Source: JAMIFV01 sp035906055 (GTDB lineage Bacteria > Pseudomonadota > Alphaproteobacteria > Rickettsiales > JABCZZ01). Taken from it: 52,552 nucleotides of DNA. The stretch covers positions 1-52,552 of the forward strand of contig JAMIFV010000011.1 in assembly GCA_035906055.1 (NCBI GenBank), read 5' to 3'. Below are positions 1-9,220 of the stretch, in pieces; within the stretch, counting starts at the first letter, position 1, and every line of letters starts with the position of its first letter. The position numbers and the translations under genes were made by a program. The notes below the pieces were generated by a model. The model ran no database searches. It was not told where the DNA came from and saw nothing but the letters and a program-made list of their open reading frames with translations.

Positions 1-1
1 A

Positions 2-190
2 TTGCAGGATAACCTGCACAGCCTCTTTACCTGTCGCGATATACCAAGCCTCGCAATACCGCCTACCATAAACCACCTCGAAGGAACATTCGCGCATCTC
101 AAGGAAAAAATAAAAATCCACCGGGGGTTGAGATCACAAAGAAAGAAAAGGGCTATCAAATTTGTACTTTCCAGCCCCCCATTTCTTTAA
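2..190 (+). pseudogene. C-terminal fragment of a DDE-type transposase, cut by the window edge
   Basis: The frame is open from the first bases to a TAA at 188-190. It reads like the last ~60 residues of a transposase: a segment NHLEGTFAHLKEKIKIHRGL followed by a basic stretch. Asn-x-Leu-Glu-Gly followed by an amphipathic helix and HRGL is typical of the end of DDE transposases of the mutator/IS1249-like kind, but I cannot fix the family. The apparent TTG start is only the window edge. It ends 40 bases from the stop of the last virB6 gene, so the type IV operon is bounded, and perhaps cut short, by an insertion sequence. Confidence 0.55.
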
Positions 191-229
191 TTATGCCTAT
201 ATTTACAGTAAGTGGCGGTTAGCTGTCCG

Positions 230-1675
230 TCACCTGGGCTGGTTTGAATCAATCGAGTGTGCTTTTGACATCGCCTCTTTGGCCAGCTTGGCGCCAGGGC
301 CAAAGGCGCCCATGCCAGCAACTCCCGTACCGCGTCCGCTCATTACCGCACTCTTGAGCAGTTTGCTTACGCCCATGCCGGCTGCGGTGGATGTACCTAT
401 GCCGTCAGCCACCTGACTGGCAAGCTTGCCGACGAAACTGCTGAACTGCCTGCCCAGATGTGCAATGAACAGGAAGAAAAGGATATTGACGATGTTGATG
501 GCCGGCGCGAATTCGTCCCAGTCGCCGGAGTATATTTTCCAATACCTGTCATTGCCTAGCAGCGGCATGCCCGTGGCCTGGTTGACGGTAATATATTTTG
601 CAGGTCTCCACCAGTTGAAGTCCGCCGGGCTGCCTGAGATCGTGGCGAGCTTGGTCCAGCAGAAATCTATGCCCACGAACATATTCTGCAGTAGTCCTGA
701 AAGCATCATGCCATAGAAAGCAAGGAATGCGAACAGCATGACCGGTGCAAGCGCAAACCCGATCACCACATTGAGCCAGCCAAAGAAAAGATCGCGCGTC
801 CTGTGGAACAGCAGGAATGCTATGAAGATAGGTGCGATGCCGAACATGAAGGTCAGGCCCACAATGCTTCTTACATATATGATCAGCGCGTTAAACATCA
901 GCAGCGCGAATTCAACGAAAGCCCAGATCATCATGAGCGCGAATATGGGGCCTGCGCCTTTGAGGAATATCATGGCCATAATGGCGATGAGGTAGAAAGG
1001 TGAGAAAATCAGATTCATGGGTATGTAAAGCGAAGCCACCGCACCAGGATCAAGCGATGGCGCTACAATGGCATTCAGAAATGCGTTTACTGTCGAACCG
1101 AGCGGGGGGAGCAGTGTGAGGGGGGGGGGGATTACCGCCAGGCCTACTGGAAGAACCGCTGCGGAGAACGCTGTTATAAGATCGTTCATGCCGCCCAGGA
1201 ACGGCGTGACGAAAAGCCTGTTGAACCAGATGTAGCTGCTGACGCCATAGCTTAGCAGAGCGTAGAAAAACGCGACACGTATCAGCCTGCTGGTAACTTC
1301 GGCAAGGCTGTGCTGAGCAAGGTTCAACATAACCATAGCGCCATAAATAGCGACATACAGGCCTATGAGCGCGCCTATGATAAGTTGGAAAGATACGGTA
1401 TTTACTATCTGAAAATAGATAAATGCGCCTATTCTAGTAAGCAGGTTCTGGATGGTTCCAAAGACCGACCTGACAATAACTTCACCAGGTGCGACACCCT
1501 CGATCTTTATACCCCTTGCGCAGGTAAGGTGGGTTTCAACCGATTGTGCACAGGCAGAAACGGGTATAAGAAACAGTGCAATACCGCTGAAGAGGGCAAG
1601 CAGAATCACCGTAGGCGTTATGCCTTTGCCTTCAATCTTCTCTAGCCACGTATCTATTATCGTTACTATGCGCAT
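230..1675 (-). CDS. virB6: VirB6/TrbL-family type IV secretion inner-membrane protein (fourth copy)
   Basis: 481 residues. An N-terminal hydrophobic segment (about residues 20-43, ending SACAQS) is followed by several membrane helices between about 85 and 410, the region corresponding to the TrbL/VirB6 domain. VirB6 forms part of the inner-membrane channel of type IV secretion systems. It is clearly a close paralog of the next upstream gene: both share LGGMN, TSRLIR or TRLIR, a YIWF segment, and a conserved C-terminal NI/MVNVLFF.....AHLG stretch. It is the last gene of the virB3-virB4-virB6 x4 series and lies 11 bases after its neighbour's stop. An 11-base homopolymer at 1120-1130 falls inside the gene (IPPPL). 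The frame is intact as given. Confidence 0.85.
   Translation of the reverse strand: MRIVTIIDTWLEKIEGKGITPTVILLALFSGIALFLIPVSACAQSVETHLTCARGIKIEGVAPGEVIVRSVFGTIQNLLTRIGAFIYFQIVNTVSFQLIIGALIGLYVAIYGAMVMLNLAQHSLAEVTSRLIRVAFFYALLSYGVSSYIWFNRLFVTPFLGGMNDLITAFSAAVLPVGLAVIPPPLTLLPPLGSTVNAFLNAIVAPSLDPGAVASLYIPMNLIFSPFYLIAIMAMIFLKGAGPIFALMMIWAFVEFALLMFNALIIYVRSIVGLTFMFGIAPIFIAFLLFHRTRDLFFGWLNVVIGFALAPVMLFAFLAFYGMMLSGLLQNMFVGIDFCWTKLATISGSPADFNWWRPAKYITVNQATGMPLLGNDRYWKIYSGDWDEFAPAINIVNILFFLFIAHLGRQFSSFVGKLASQVADGIGTSTAAGMGVSKLLKSAVMSGRGTGVAGMGAFGPGAKLAKEAMSKAHSIDSNQPR
1120..1130. repeat. Homopolymer of 11 G (C on the coding strand) inside virB6
   Basis: Eleven consecutive G on the plus strand, that is 11 C in the coding strand of the fourth virB6 gene, encoding the Pro-rich segment of VIPPPLTLLPPLG. 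Tracts this long are prone to slipped-strand change of length and to sequencing or assembly error. A gain or loss of one base would frameshift the gene around residue 182 of 481. Confidence 0.95.
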
Positions 1676-1686
1676 TTCTGTACCGA

Positions 1687-3114
1687 TTATATGACTGGTG
1701 TTTTCTTGTTGCCGGACGACGTGGACGAGGGACTTGTCCTGGGGACCGTCGAGGGTTGTGATAAAGTCCTCGCGGTCTGGTTGGCGAAACCGCCAAGGGT
1801 TCTGCCGTATCCCTGTTCACCTGTGCCGCGCTTGCTTAGCGCGCCGCTGTTGAGAATGCCCTGTATGGCTGAGCCCGCGCTTGAAGAGGGTGATACTGCA
1901 TCGGCGATCCTGTCCGCCATGCCTGCAACATAGCTGTTAAAAGTGGTGCCAAGATGTGCAAGAACAATAAAAAATAGCACATTCACCATATTAATGGCGG
2001 GCGGTAGCGGCCATTCTCCGGGGTAGGATGTGCGACTGACAGCGCCAGCGGCATCTGTTTGAAGCATCACTGGCCTCCACCCTGAAACATCAATAGGTGT
2101 GCCAGAGACAGACACGAGCTTTTCCATGCAGAAGTCCACACCGATGAACATGGAGTCCAGTACGTTGCTTATCAACTGGCAGAAGAAACTGAGGAAGGCA
2201 AACAGCAGCACCGGCTTAATCGAGAAGGATATGATCTGGCTCAGCCACCCCATGAAGATTGTCCGGGTGCGATGGAATAACAGGCACAGGATGAATATAG
2301 GGGCAAAGCCGAACAGGAAGGTCAGGCCAATAATGCTGGTAGTATACGTGACGATAGCGCCGAAAAGCATCTTTGCAAATTGCACAAAGCCCCAGATCAG
2401 GCCAAGCGCCATGAGTGGACCGGCATTGGGCATGAAAAACAGGGTAAATATGGCGACAAGGTATTTAGGGGTGAATATCTTATTCATGACGTCGAATACC
2501 ACCGACACGGCTGTAGGATTCAGCGGCATGGACGCGTAAGCGGCAAGGAAGGCCGCAACGGTTGTATTGCCCGCAGGCACGGTGGGGTTGATAATGTATG
2601 GAACCACTCTAGCCCCTGAGGCTGATGTAACATAATGAATAAGCTCGTTCATGCCGCCGAGGAAGAAGGTAACCACGTATTTGTCGAACCAGATATAGCC
2701 GTTTACACCCCATGCCAGGGTCACGTAAAAAATGGAAATGCGTATCAGCCTTGTGGCTACTTCGGCAGTACTGTGGGAAACGATGTTCATGGTTATCATG
2801 ATGCCGTACACGCACACATAAAGGCCTGCAACGGCGGCAACAATATTTTGGAAACCCTGGCTATTGGTGATGGAAAGATACATCGTAGCGCCAATGAGGT
2901 TCATGAATGCCTGCAGCACGCTGAAAACGGACTCGACCATTACTTTGCCCGGTTCAGCATAGGCAAGTTTCATGCCGCTGATACAGGTAGAGCTTACGGC
3001 GCCGGCGGCCAGTGCCTGCAGCGGCAGGAGCATGATCAGCGCCATCATAAGGCCCACATACTGTATTACTGGCTTTACTGCGTGATGACTGCAGGCAAAT
3101 GGTAAACTACGCAT
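1687..3114 (-). CDS. virB6: VirB6/TrbL-family type IV secretion inner-membrane protein (third copy)
   Basis: 475 residues from the ATG at 3114-3112; the frame is open upstream to about 3417, but that part overlaps the preceding virB6 and the ATG overlaps its stop as TAATG. An N-terminal signal-like segment (VGLMMALIMLLPLQALAAG, about residues 20-38) is followed by TrbL/VirB6-type membrane helices up to about residue 420. The C-terminal ~60 residues are low-complexity, Ser/Thr/Gly-rich. It is the nearest relative, within the window, of the next gene (230-1675), suggesting tandem duplication. Its role is predicted to be the inner-membrane channel of the type IV apparatus; the functional division between copies is not known. 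Confidence 0.87.
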   Translation of the reverse strand: MRSLPFACSHHAVKPVIQYVGLMMALIMLLPLQALAAGAVSSTCISGMKLAYAEPGKVMVESVFSVLQAFMNLIGATMYLSITNSQGFQNIVAAVAGLYVCVYGIMITMNIVSHSTAEVATRLIRISIFYVTLAWGVNGYIWFDKYVVTFFLGGMNELIHYVTSASGARVVPYIINPTVPAGNTTVAAFLAAYASMPLNPTAVSVVFDVMNKIFTPKYLVAIFTLFFMPNAGPLMALGLIWGFVQFAKMLFGAIVTYTTSIIGLTFLFGFAPIFILCLLFHRTRTIFMGWLSQIISFSIKPVLLFAFLSFFCQLISNVLDSMFIGVDFCMEKLVSVSGTPIDVSGWRPVMLQTDAAGAVSRTSYPGEWPLPPAINMVNVLFFIVLAHLGTTFNSYVAGMADRIADAVSPSSSAGSAIQGILNSGALSKRGTGEQGYGRTLGGFANQTARTLSQPSTVPRTSPSSTSSGNKKTPVI

Positions 3115-5009
3115 TATCTGTCTCCCGTCAGCACTCGGCTCATCTGGCTGACTGCGCCTTGTATAGCGCCAGCGGTTTGTCCGGGCAGGTTTCTTACTCC
3201 CTGCATTGCGCCACTCACGCCACCGCCTGCAAGCAGCCCGGATGTACCAGCGCCTGCGCCTTTCTTCGCTCCGGTGAAGGCCTGGTTCATCAGTCCTTCC
3301 AGCGGACCCTTCATGCCCTCGAACAGACTGATGGAACTCGAGCGTATGATAGTCTTGGACAATGCCGGAAGCATTTCCAGTAACGCGGAGAGCGCAGAGA
3401 TGACAAGTATCATGCATAACAGTGTCATGATGGCCTGCAACATAACCATGTAATTCTCGGATAGCCTTGCAGGACCGGGTATGATCAGGCTAAGCGCCTT
3501 GCTGGCCATCTGGTTGGCGCTCGTGGTTACGGTCTGCGGTATGTAGGTTTTGGTTCTGTCAAGCGCATTACAGTCCAGCGCTGCAACCTGGGGGTCTCCG
3601 TTTACGCGCCAGTTGACGAGAGGTGTATTGCCGGATGTGATCCAGCCAAAGTCACCTGTAGCAGCGAGATACTGCGCATTGTCTGAAGACAATACCACAT
3701 CGGACAGCTTTTGGTTCTGTGTACGGAAAAGCTGATTGAAAGAGCAAAGATGCGTGCTTTGCTGTGCGTGGTTACAGTTGGAAAAGAAAGTTCTTATAGT
3801 GGGATTATCGCTTGCATGCCCTTCCAGGAAAGCATGCAGGATCAGAACGGCAAAGCTTAGATAACCCATATAGAGCGCGGGCTGTATGAACGCGGCAAAT
3901 ACCTGGCTCATCCAGCGATTAAATATCTCACGCGTGTAGGAGTCTGGCCGGTGCGAATTGAATATAAGCAATGGTGCGAACAGAGGCAGAAAAATCACTA
4001 CCATGGCAAGCAGCAGATAAGCCATAAGCGTCAGGTACAGGCAGCGCATTATCAGCTTGAGGACGCTCCAGATCAGCCATAAACCTATCGCCGCCAGTCC
4101 AAAGCCTACCGTGCTAGTAGTGAGTGCCGTGATAAGAATCATGAGCACGCTTCCCCCGATCAGCGTGGGTATAAGGTTGGGCAGGAAGGGCGTGACCGTT
4201 GCGGGGATAATCGGAATACTGACCGTGCTAAGCGGTGTAGAGGCTGTGGCTCCCGTCAACCGCATGAGGAAGCAGTCCACATGGTGCCATGCCTGATATT
4301 CGGAATAGTCCAGTGGCGGATCGCCTGGGAATGCAATAGCATGCGCACCGGTAAGCAGGCCTTTCAATGGATTTATAATAGCGCAGGACTTCGGGTATTC
4401 GCCCAGCGCGATCGCGTTGGTCATGAAGCCTATGAGTTGCCCCATCCCCGAGGTCAGCCATACGTAGATATTGACGGAGTTGCTTACAAGGAAAAGCGCG
4501 ATTGTGAGTTTTGAAAGAAAAAGGAATACTTCCTTGCCTACTTCCTGCACGTGCATGGTCATCATGCGTGTACCGAAAATGGCGGCAGCTAGCAGGTAGC
4601 AGCCTGCCTGATACGTAGTTACTACATTGCTTTCCCTGAGGTTTTCCGTGTACATGCCGGCGGCAAGGCCTATATAGCCTTTCACGCAATATACCGTACC
4701 GACCGTTAAGCCGTAGACGGTGGGGTCAGGCAGGTTGCAAAGAAGAACGTGGTTAGTAAGGTTGGCTATTTGAGAGGCGGTTGTGCCGAACATGGTGGGG
4801 GCCGACGTGCCTGCAAGCGATGCTGCCGCGGGGGCCAGGTAGAAGGGCGAGTTGCCGAGGCAGGGGAACGCGTTGGTGCCTGGAATGCACAAGGGAATGG
4901 TATTATACGGCGGAGCCAGCCAAGACATGCCTTGCGCCACTGCGTAATCAGCGCATAGCACCAAGGCTACAAAGAATAATGCGACAGATAATACACTTAT
5001 TATTTTCAT
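3114..5009 (-). CDS. virB6: VirB6/TrbL-family type IV secretion inner-membrane protein (second copy)
   Basis: 631 residues, longer than a canonical VirB6 of about 300, as is usual for Rickettsiales-type paralogs with extended ends. There is a signal peptide (MKIISVLSVALFFVALVLC, with likely cleavage after YAVA), a periplasmic section with several cysteines (about residues 35-120), then membrane helices of the TrbL domain at about 270-430, an additional soluble region and a late helix pair near 545-570. The C-terminal 60 residues are Gly/Ala-rich. The gene follows its upstream neighbour by 4 bases and shares an A with the next start (TAATG), consistent with translational coupling. Confidence 0.85.
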   Translation of the reverse strand: MKIISVLSVALFFVALVLCADYAVAQGMSWLAPPYNTIPLCIPGTNAFPCLGNSPFYLAPAAASLAGTSAPTMFGTTASQIANLTNHVLLCNLPDPTVYGLTVGTVYCVKGYIGLAAGMYTENLRESNVVTTYQAGCYLLAAAIFGTRMMTMHVQEVGKEVFLFLSKLTIALFLVSNSVNIYVWLTSGMGQLIGFMTNAIALGEYPKSCAIINPLKGLLTGAHAIAFPGDPPLDYSEYQAWHHVDCFLMRLTGATASTPLSTVSIPIIPATVTPFLPNLIPTLIGGSVLMILITALTTSTVGFGLAAIGLWLIWSVLKLIMRCLYLTLMAYLLLAMVVIFLPLFAPLLIFNSHRPDSYTREIFNRWMSQVFAAFIQPALYMGYLSFAVLILHAFLEGHASDNPTIRTFFSNCNHAQQSTHLCSFNQLFRTQNQKLSDVVLSSDNAQYLAATGDFGWITSGNTPLVNWRVNGDPQVAALDCNALDRTKTYIPQTVTTSANQMASKALSLIIPGPARLSENYMVMLQAIMTLLCMILVISALSALLEMLPALSKTIIRSSSISLFEGMKGPLEGLMNQAFTGAKKGAGAGTSGLLAGGGVSGAMQGVRNLPGQTAGAIQGAVSQMSRVLTGDR

Positions 5010-5013
5010 AGCA

Positions 5014-6765
5014 TTATTTTATGATTGGCCTGACAAACATATTACGCACGAAAGCATTTAATTTGCCTGAATTCTGGAAGACATTCGAGAATGCAGATCC
5101 GAACGCACCACCCACCGCGGACTGGCCGGGCAGGGCAGCCCCTGCAATCTGTTTACCTATGCCGGTGCCCTGCGATACTACGCCGTCCACCAGATCAGGC
5201 AGGTAGTTCATGATAGCGTTGATGATATATGCCAGCATGCACGCAACCGCTACGGAATATAAAACTCCGGAAATATAGGTATAAAGCGTCTGCGGTGTAG
5301 CGCCGGGAAACTGCGCCCATATGCCGGTGCCCGATACGTTTTCAGGCGGCGCTCCTACGGTTCCGGGAGGCGCAAGGGGCGTACAGCCCGGAGGCTCAGG
5401 TTTGGTATCATTCGGGTTGATGCATTCCACCAGATGCAGGCCATAGAACTGATTGCCTATGCGTGCATTAGGCGCGGGCAAAGCGTTTTCTGTCTGGGTG
5501 CCTGTTTCATTAGATTTACGCACTGTTGCTATGATGCCGCCATGCATCGCCTTGCCGGTACAACCGGCTTGCTGGAGGTTGTCGTGACTGACGTTACCTA
5601 CGGAAAGGAATTGGTTTTGTTTAAGAGCAGAGGCTGCCACAAAAGCGCTGTTGGACTGGTCCACAGTATAGTTCAGGTTCTCGTAACCAGTGCCGAGTGC
5701 TTTATTATACATTACTTTGGCAAATAACGAGTCTTTGCCGGTAAACAGCAGCACATCCAGTGCCACCAGTGCCAGCAGCATAAATGCCATGGACAGGACG
5801 GGCGTAAACACGGCGCCGATGATGTAGTGCAACCATTTCTGGAAATAGGAGAAGGTTTGCTTGAACAGCACCAGCGGCACAAAAAGATAGCCGATGAGAA
5901 AAAGGAAGGAGATCGCCATCATCGCCATAAGGAAAGACTGCAGGAAGCGCAGCATCGCACTGATGATGGAGCCTACGAAATATATGATGAGCAGGAATAT
6001 GATGACGCCCGTGCCAAGCGTATAGGAAAATAGCAGGCCAAACGTGAGTATACCCGAGACCTTCAGCACGTTGGTCCAGTCTGAAAGGCCGATTAAATAG
6101 TTGAATGTGCAATCCCACAAGTTCCACATATGCAGTGTAGTTGTGGGCAATGTTGGAGTGCCGGGGTTGACGCACTGGCTCCAGAAGTTCTGACCGCCGG
6201 CAGTGTTGGCATATGCGGGTATAGACTGGAATGTGGCCCTTACGCCTGAACCTGCATATACAAGCGCATCGCTAAGAGCCATCATGGCGTTGAGAAGCAT
6301 TAAATAGATGTTGTGCGCCTGCCCCATGAAATATATTACACCTGCCAGCTTGAACAGGTTGACGAATATCTCTTTCTTGATCTCACGCATTTCTCCAAGA
6401 TATATCTTGAAACCAAGAAACAGCACAGCAAGCGAGTACATGCTGATGATGATGGTCCTGAACAAGTTGAACATCGTAGAGTCGGTAAATATCCTGTAGG
6501 CGGCATTGGGAATGATGCCCCTTGGGCGCTGCTTTGCAGGCGTAGTGGTGGTGTCGTTAACCAGTGTGGTGTCGGTGAAGCATTGGAAAATAGGTGCTAT
6601 AACCCTGAAACCCGGTTGACCGCCGTTGGGATACATGAGGCAGTTGCAGAAATCGAGGCCAAGCCTGTTAGACGGATCGCAGGCGGGCTGAGCGAATGAT
6701 TGCGCTGGCATCATTACCCAAAAAGCAAAAAACAAGACAAAATATCTGATATTTCTAAATATCAT
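5014..6765 (-). CDS. virB6: VirB6/TrbL-family type IV secretion inner-membrane protein (first copy)
   Basis: 583 residues. N-terminal signal peptide (YFVLFFAFWVMMPAQSFAQ), a Cys-containing periplasmic section, then hydrophobic segments at about residues 110-160 and a dense block at about 240-360 (FGLLFSYTLGTGVIIFLLII and following) that match the VirB6 channel domain; a final helix near 505. The start codon overlaps the virB4 stop by four bases (ATGA), so the two are probably co-translated. It is the copy adjacent to virB4, as in the Rickettsiales rvh order. Confidence 0.88.
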   Translation of the reverse strand: MIFRNIRYFVLFFAFWVMMPAQSFAQPACDPSNRLGLDFCNCLMYPNGGQPGFRVIAPIFQCFTDTTLVNDTTTTPAKQRPRGIIPNAAYRIFTDSTMFNLFRTIIISMYSLAVLFLGFKIYLGEMREIKKEIFVNLFKLAGVIYFMGQAHNIYLMLLNAMMALSDALVYAGSGVRATFQSIPAYANTAGGQNFWSQCVNPGTPTLPTTTLHMWNLWDCTFNYLIGLSDWTNVLKVSGILTFGLLFSYTLGTGVIIFLLIIYFVGSIISAMLRFLQSFLMAMMAISFLFLIGYLFVPLVLFKQTFSYFQKWLHYIIGAVFTPVLSMAFMLLALVALDVLLFTGKDSLFAKVMYNKALGTGYENLNYTVDQSNSAFVAASALKQNQFLSVGNVSHDNLQQAGCTGKAMHGGIIATVRKSNETGTQTENALPAPNARIGNQFYGLHLVECINPNDTKPEPPGCTPLAPPGTVGAPPENVSGTGIWAQFPGATPQTLYTYISGVLYSVAVACMLAYIINAIMNYLPDLVDGVVSQGTGIGKQIAGAALPGQSAVGGAFGSAFSNVFQNSGKLNAFVRNMFVRPIIK

Positions 6766-9164
6766 GTTCTGTTATTGCGAACCCTTTCCTGGAAAATAGG
6801 TAGCCAGATATCGGTATCGTTGCCCACTTCCTTGAGCACATCCGTTAATATGCCCACCGTCTCAGCGCGACCTGAAAGAACCATGATCACGTCGTCCATG
6901 CCTGAGAGGTCGATGCGTGCTACCACTACGTCCTTATTCTGCTTTACGAGGAAAAAGCGTGAACCGGGATCGGTGGTTTTAAGCAGGTTGAATTCACGCT
7001 CGGAGAGCATGAATGCTTTTCTATACACATCGGTTGCCTTGGGATTGGGCAGGAATATCTGTGTCGCTGTCTGCTGCAGCAATGTATCGCTGATAGAGCT
7101 GTTGGTTGCGTCTTCCACCGACTGCGTGGCAAAAATCACCATTGCGTTCAGCTTACGCAGTGTCTTCAGCCAGTCCTTGATCTTGCCAGCGAAGATGTCG
7201 TTGTCTATAAGCGCCCACGCTTCATCAAGTACGATCATGGTCGGTGTGCCGTCAAGTGAAAGGCCGATCATGTGGAAAAGATAGAGTAGTACAGGGCCAA
7301 GCGTCGCTTTGCTGGCGAGCACTTCGCCCATTTCGAAGCCGAATACGGAAGACGTACTGAAGTCTACGGTATCCTTATCGTTATCGAACAGGCCGGCATA
7401 CTGACCGTTACTGTGCCACATCCTAAGTCTGCCTGCCAGTGAACCCGGCATTTCCATGCCGAAGAACGGTGCGATATTGCGCAGTATACGGTCTTTTTTG
7501 GCAAGCTTGTAATTACCGTCCACCGCTTCGGTGAGGCGATTCATATCGTCGGCGTTGAAATCTTCGCCGTTCACGGTTACCAGCGCCTTAAACCATTCAG
7601 CGATGAACGACCTGTTCTCCAGGGTATCTGGCAACTGCAGCGGATTGAACGCGCCGCGTTCGCCCGGTTCGATCGTGTGATACGCGCCGCCCAGCGCGCG
7701 AATGAAAATCTCGGCGCCCCGGTCCTTATCGAAGAAGAACTGGCGGCACCTGAACTTCTGCGATTGCGCGCAGAGGAAGTTCATGAGCACCGTTTTACCG
7801 GCACCGGTCGGGCCGATGATAGTTGTGTGGCCTACGTCGCGTTGGTGGAAATTGAAGAAGTAGGGTGTGCCCGAAGTGGTATCAAATACCGTTACAGCAT
7901 GCCCCCAGTGATTGCCGCTGATGCGGCCGATGGGGTAATTATGGAGCGACACGAAGCCCGCAAGGTTTAGCGTGTGAATTTCAGCCCTGCGGCCCACGAA
8001 TGAGAAATTGGCAGGCAACTGAGCCCAGAAACATTGCTCCAATACCAGTTTTTCGCGCACGGGGAAAATGCCGATATTCACTAGTTCGGCGATGCACATC
8101 GAAAGCGACTGCTCAAGCTGTGAAAGGTTGTCTTCGATGCACATCACGGTGAAATGATGTTCACCGAATGCCGCGTGACCGCTCTGCGCCATGTCGAGTG
8201 CGTCGCTGATTTCTGCTACCTGGGAAACTGCCACGTCGTTGGACTGCATCATTCGGCGCTGGCGCAACTGCATCTTGTTAAGAGCGGTCTGCCTGTTCGT
8301 GAACACAAAAGACTGCGTAATCACAAGCTCCGCCTGCAATTGCAGGAAGGGATCAAGCACGCCTGCCGCCGTTGCAGCGGAATATTCCTTGATGCTGACG
8401 ATGCCCGCATAACGTGTTTTTGTCGGGCTGCGAATTTCAATAGCGCGTTTGCCGAAATACATACGCTGTATCATCAGCGCGTGTGAAATGTCGGCGGTGG
8501 ATATCTGCATCGGCTGGTCAGAGCCTGCATTGGCGATGCGCGCCAGGAACTCGATGGGTTCAGAGAAAAGGCCTGCTTCCTTTTCCACGACCGTAAGCAC
8601 CCTGGCGTCATAGTCTCGCAGGGCGGCCAGGAGACGGTAGGTGGCTTCCGACAATTCCTTATGGGATTCGCGCGTTGCGTCATGCCGCGCTTTTTCGTCT
8701 GAGCTGTCCTGCATTTTTTTAATGAAGTGCAGAATGAATGCCGCGCCTTCCGTATCGGGCTTACGGATCACGCTGATAAACAGTTCGTTGCTGTACGCTT
8801 CCTTGTTCTTGTGTTTCTGCTTCCATTTTTCGTTTACAAGGCGGGCGAACCCGGAAGTCATGTCGCCGCCGGGAAAGAGGCTCTTCCTGCGGCGTATCGT
8901 ATGAAACCAGAGTGCATAAGAACCGTCCGCCATACTCTTGAAAAGCGAGTTGCGAACCATTTTTTTCATATCCACGTCTTCGTCGTCCGCTGTTTCGAAC
9001 GAGAAGCCGTAAACCTTGATGAACTGAATCATCTCGCCGTTTTTGGTGATGATGGTTTCGTTGTCGAAGTGATGCAGATAAGGAATGAACTCCGCAGCGG
9101 AATATTCTTTCCGGGTGATGTGTGCTTTCGATGATTTATGTCGGGAAAGCTGGAGATTAAACAT
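6762..9164 (-). CDS. virB4: VirB4 type IV secretion ATPase
   Basis: 800 residues, the normal VirB4 length. VirB4 is the conserved hexameric ATPase at the cytoplasmic face of type IV secretion systems. Walker A is GPTGAGKT at residues 451-458; Walker B is seen in MIVLDEAW at about 650-660; an ATQSVED segment and the arginine-containing C-terminal region follow. The N-terminal half has the CagE/TrbE/VirB4 N-domain character. It lies between virB3 (56-base gap) and the first virB6 (4-base overlap). The sequence looks intact with no truncation. Confidence 0.97.
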   Translation of the reverse strand: MFNLQLSRHKSSKAHITRKEYSAAEFIPYLHHFDNETIITKNGEMIQFIKVYGFSFETADDEDVDMKKMVRNSLFKSMADGSYALWFHTIRRRKSLFPGGDMTSGFARLVNEKWKQKHKNKEAYSNELFISVIRKPDTEGAAFILHFIKKMQDSSDEKARHDATRESHKELSEATYRLLAALRDYDARVLTVVEKEAGLFSEPIEFLARIANAGSDQPMQISTADISHALMIQRMYFGKRAIEIRSPTKTRYAGIVSIKEYSAATAAGVLDPFLQLQAELVITQSFVFTNRQTALNKMQLRQRRMMQSNDVAVSQVAEISDALDMAQSGHAAFGEHHFTVMCIEDNLSQLEQSLSMCIAELVNIGIFPVREKLVLEQCFWAQLPANFSFVGRRAEIHTLNLAGFVSLHNYPIGRISGNHWGHAVTVFDTTSGTPYFFNFHQRDVGHTTIIGPTGAGKTVLMNFLCAQSQKFRCRQFFFDKDRGAEIFIRALGGAYHTIEPGERGAFNPLQLPDTLENRSFIAEWFKALVTVNGEDFNADDMNRLTEAVDGNYKLAKKDRILRNIAPFFGMEMPGSLAGRLRMWHSNGQYAGLFDNDKDTVDFSTSSVFGFEMGEVLASKATLGPVLLYLFHMIGLSLDGTPTMIVLDEAWALIDNDIFAGKIKDWLKTLRKLNAMVIFATQSVEDATNSSISDTLLQQTATQIFLPNPKATDVYRKAFMLSEREFNLLKTTDPGSRFFLVKQNKDVVVARIDLSGMDDVIMVLSGRAETVGILTDVLKEVGNDTDIWLPIFQERVRNNRT

Positions 9165-9220
9165 CTGCGACCTGTAGTGTATGTGTGGTTAAAGCGAGGT
9201 GGTCTAAGAGGTAAGCCTTA

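Noticed and set aside
2609..3105. Plus- and minus-strand small frames inside virB6 genes
   Set aside because: All are contained within well-supported membrane protein genes and lack independent signals.
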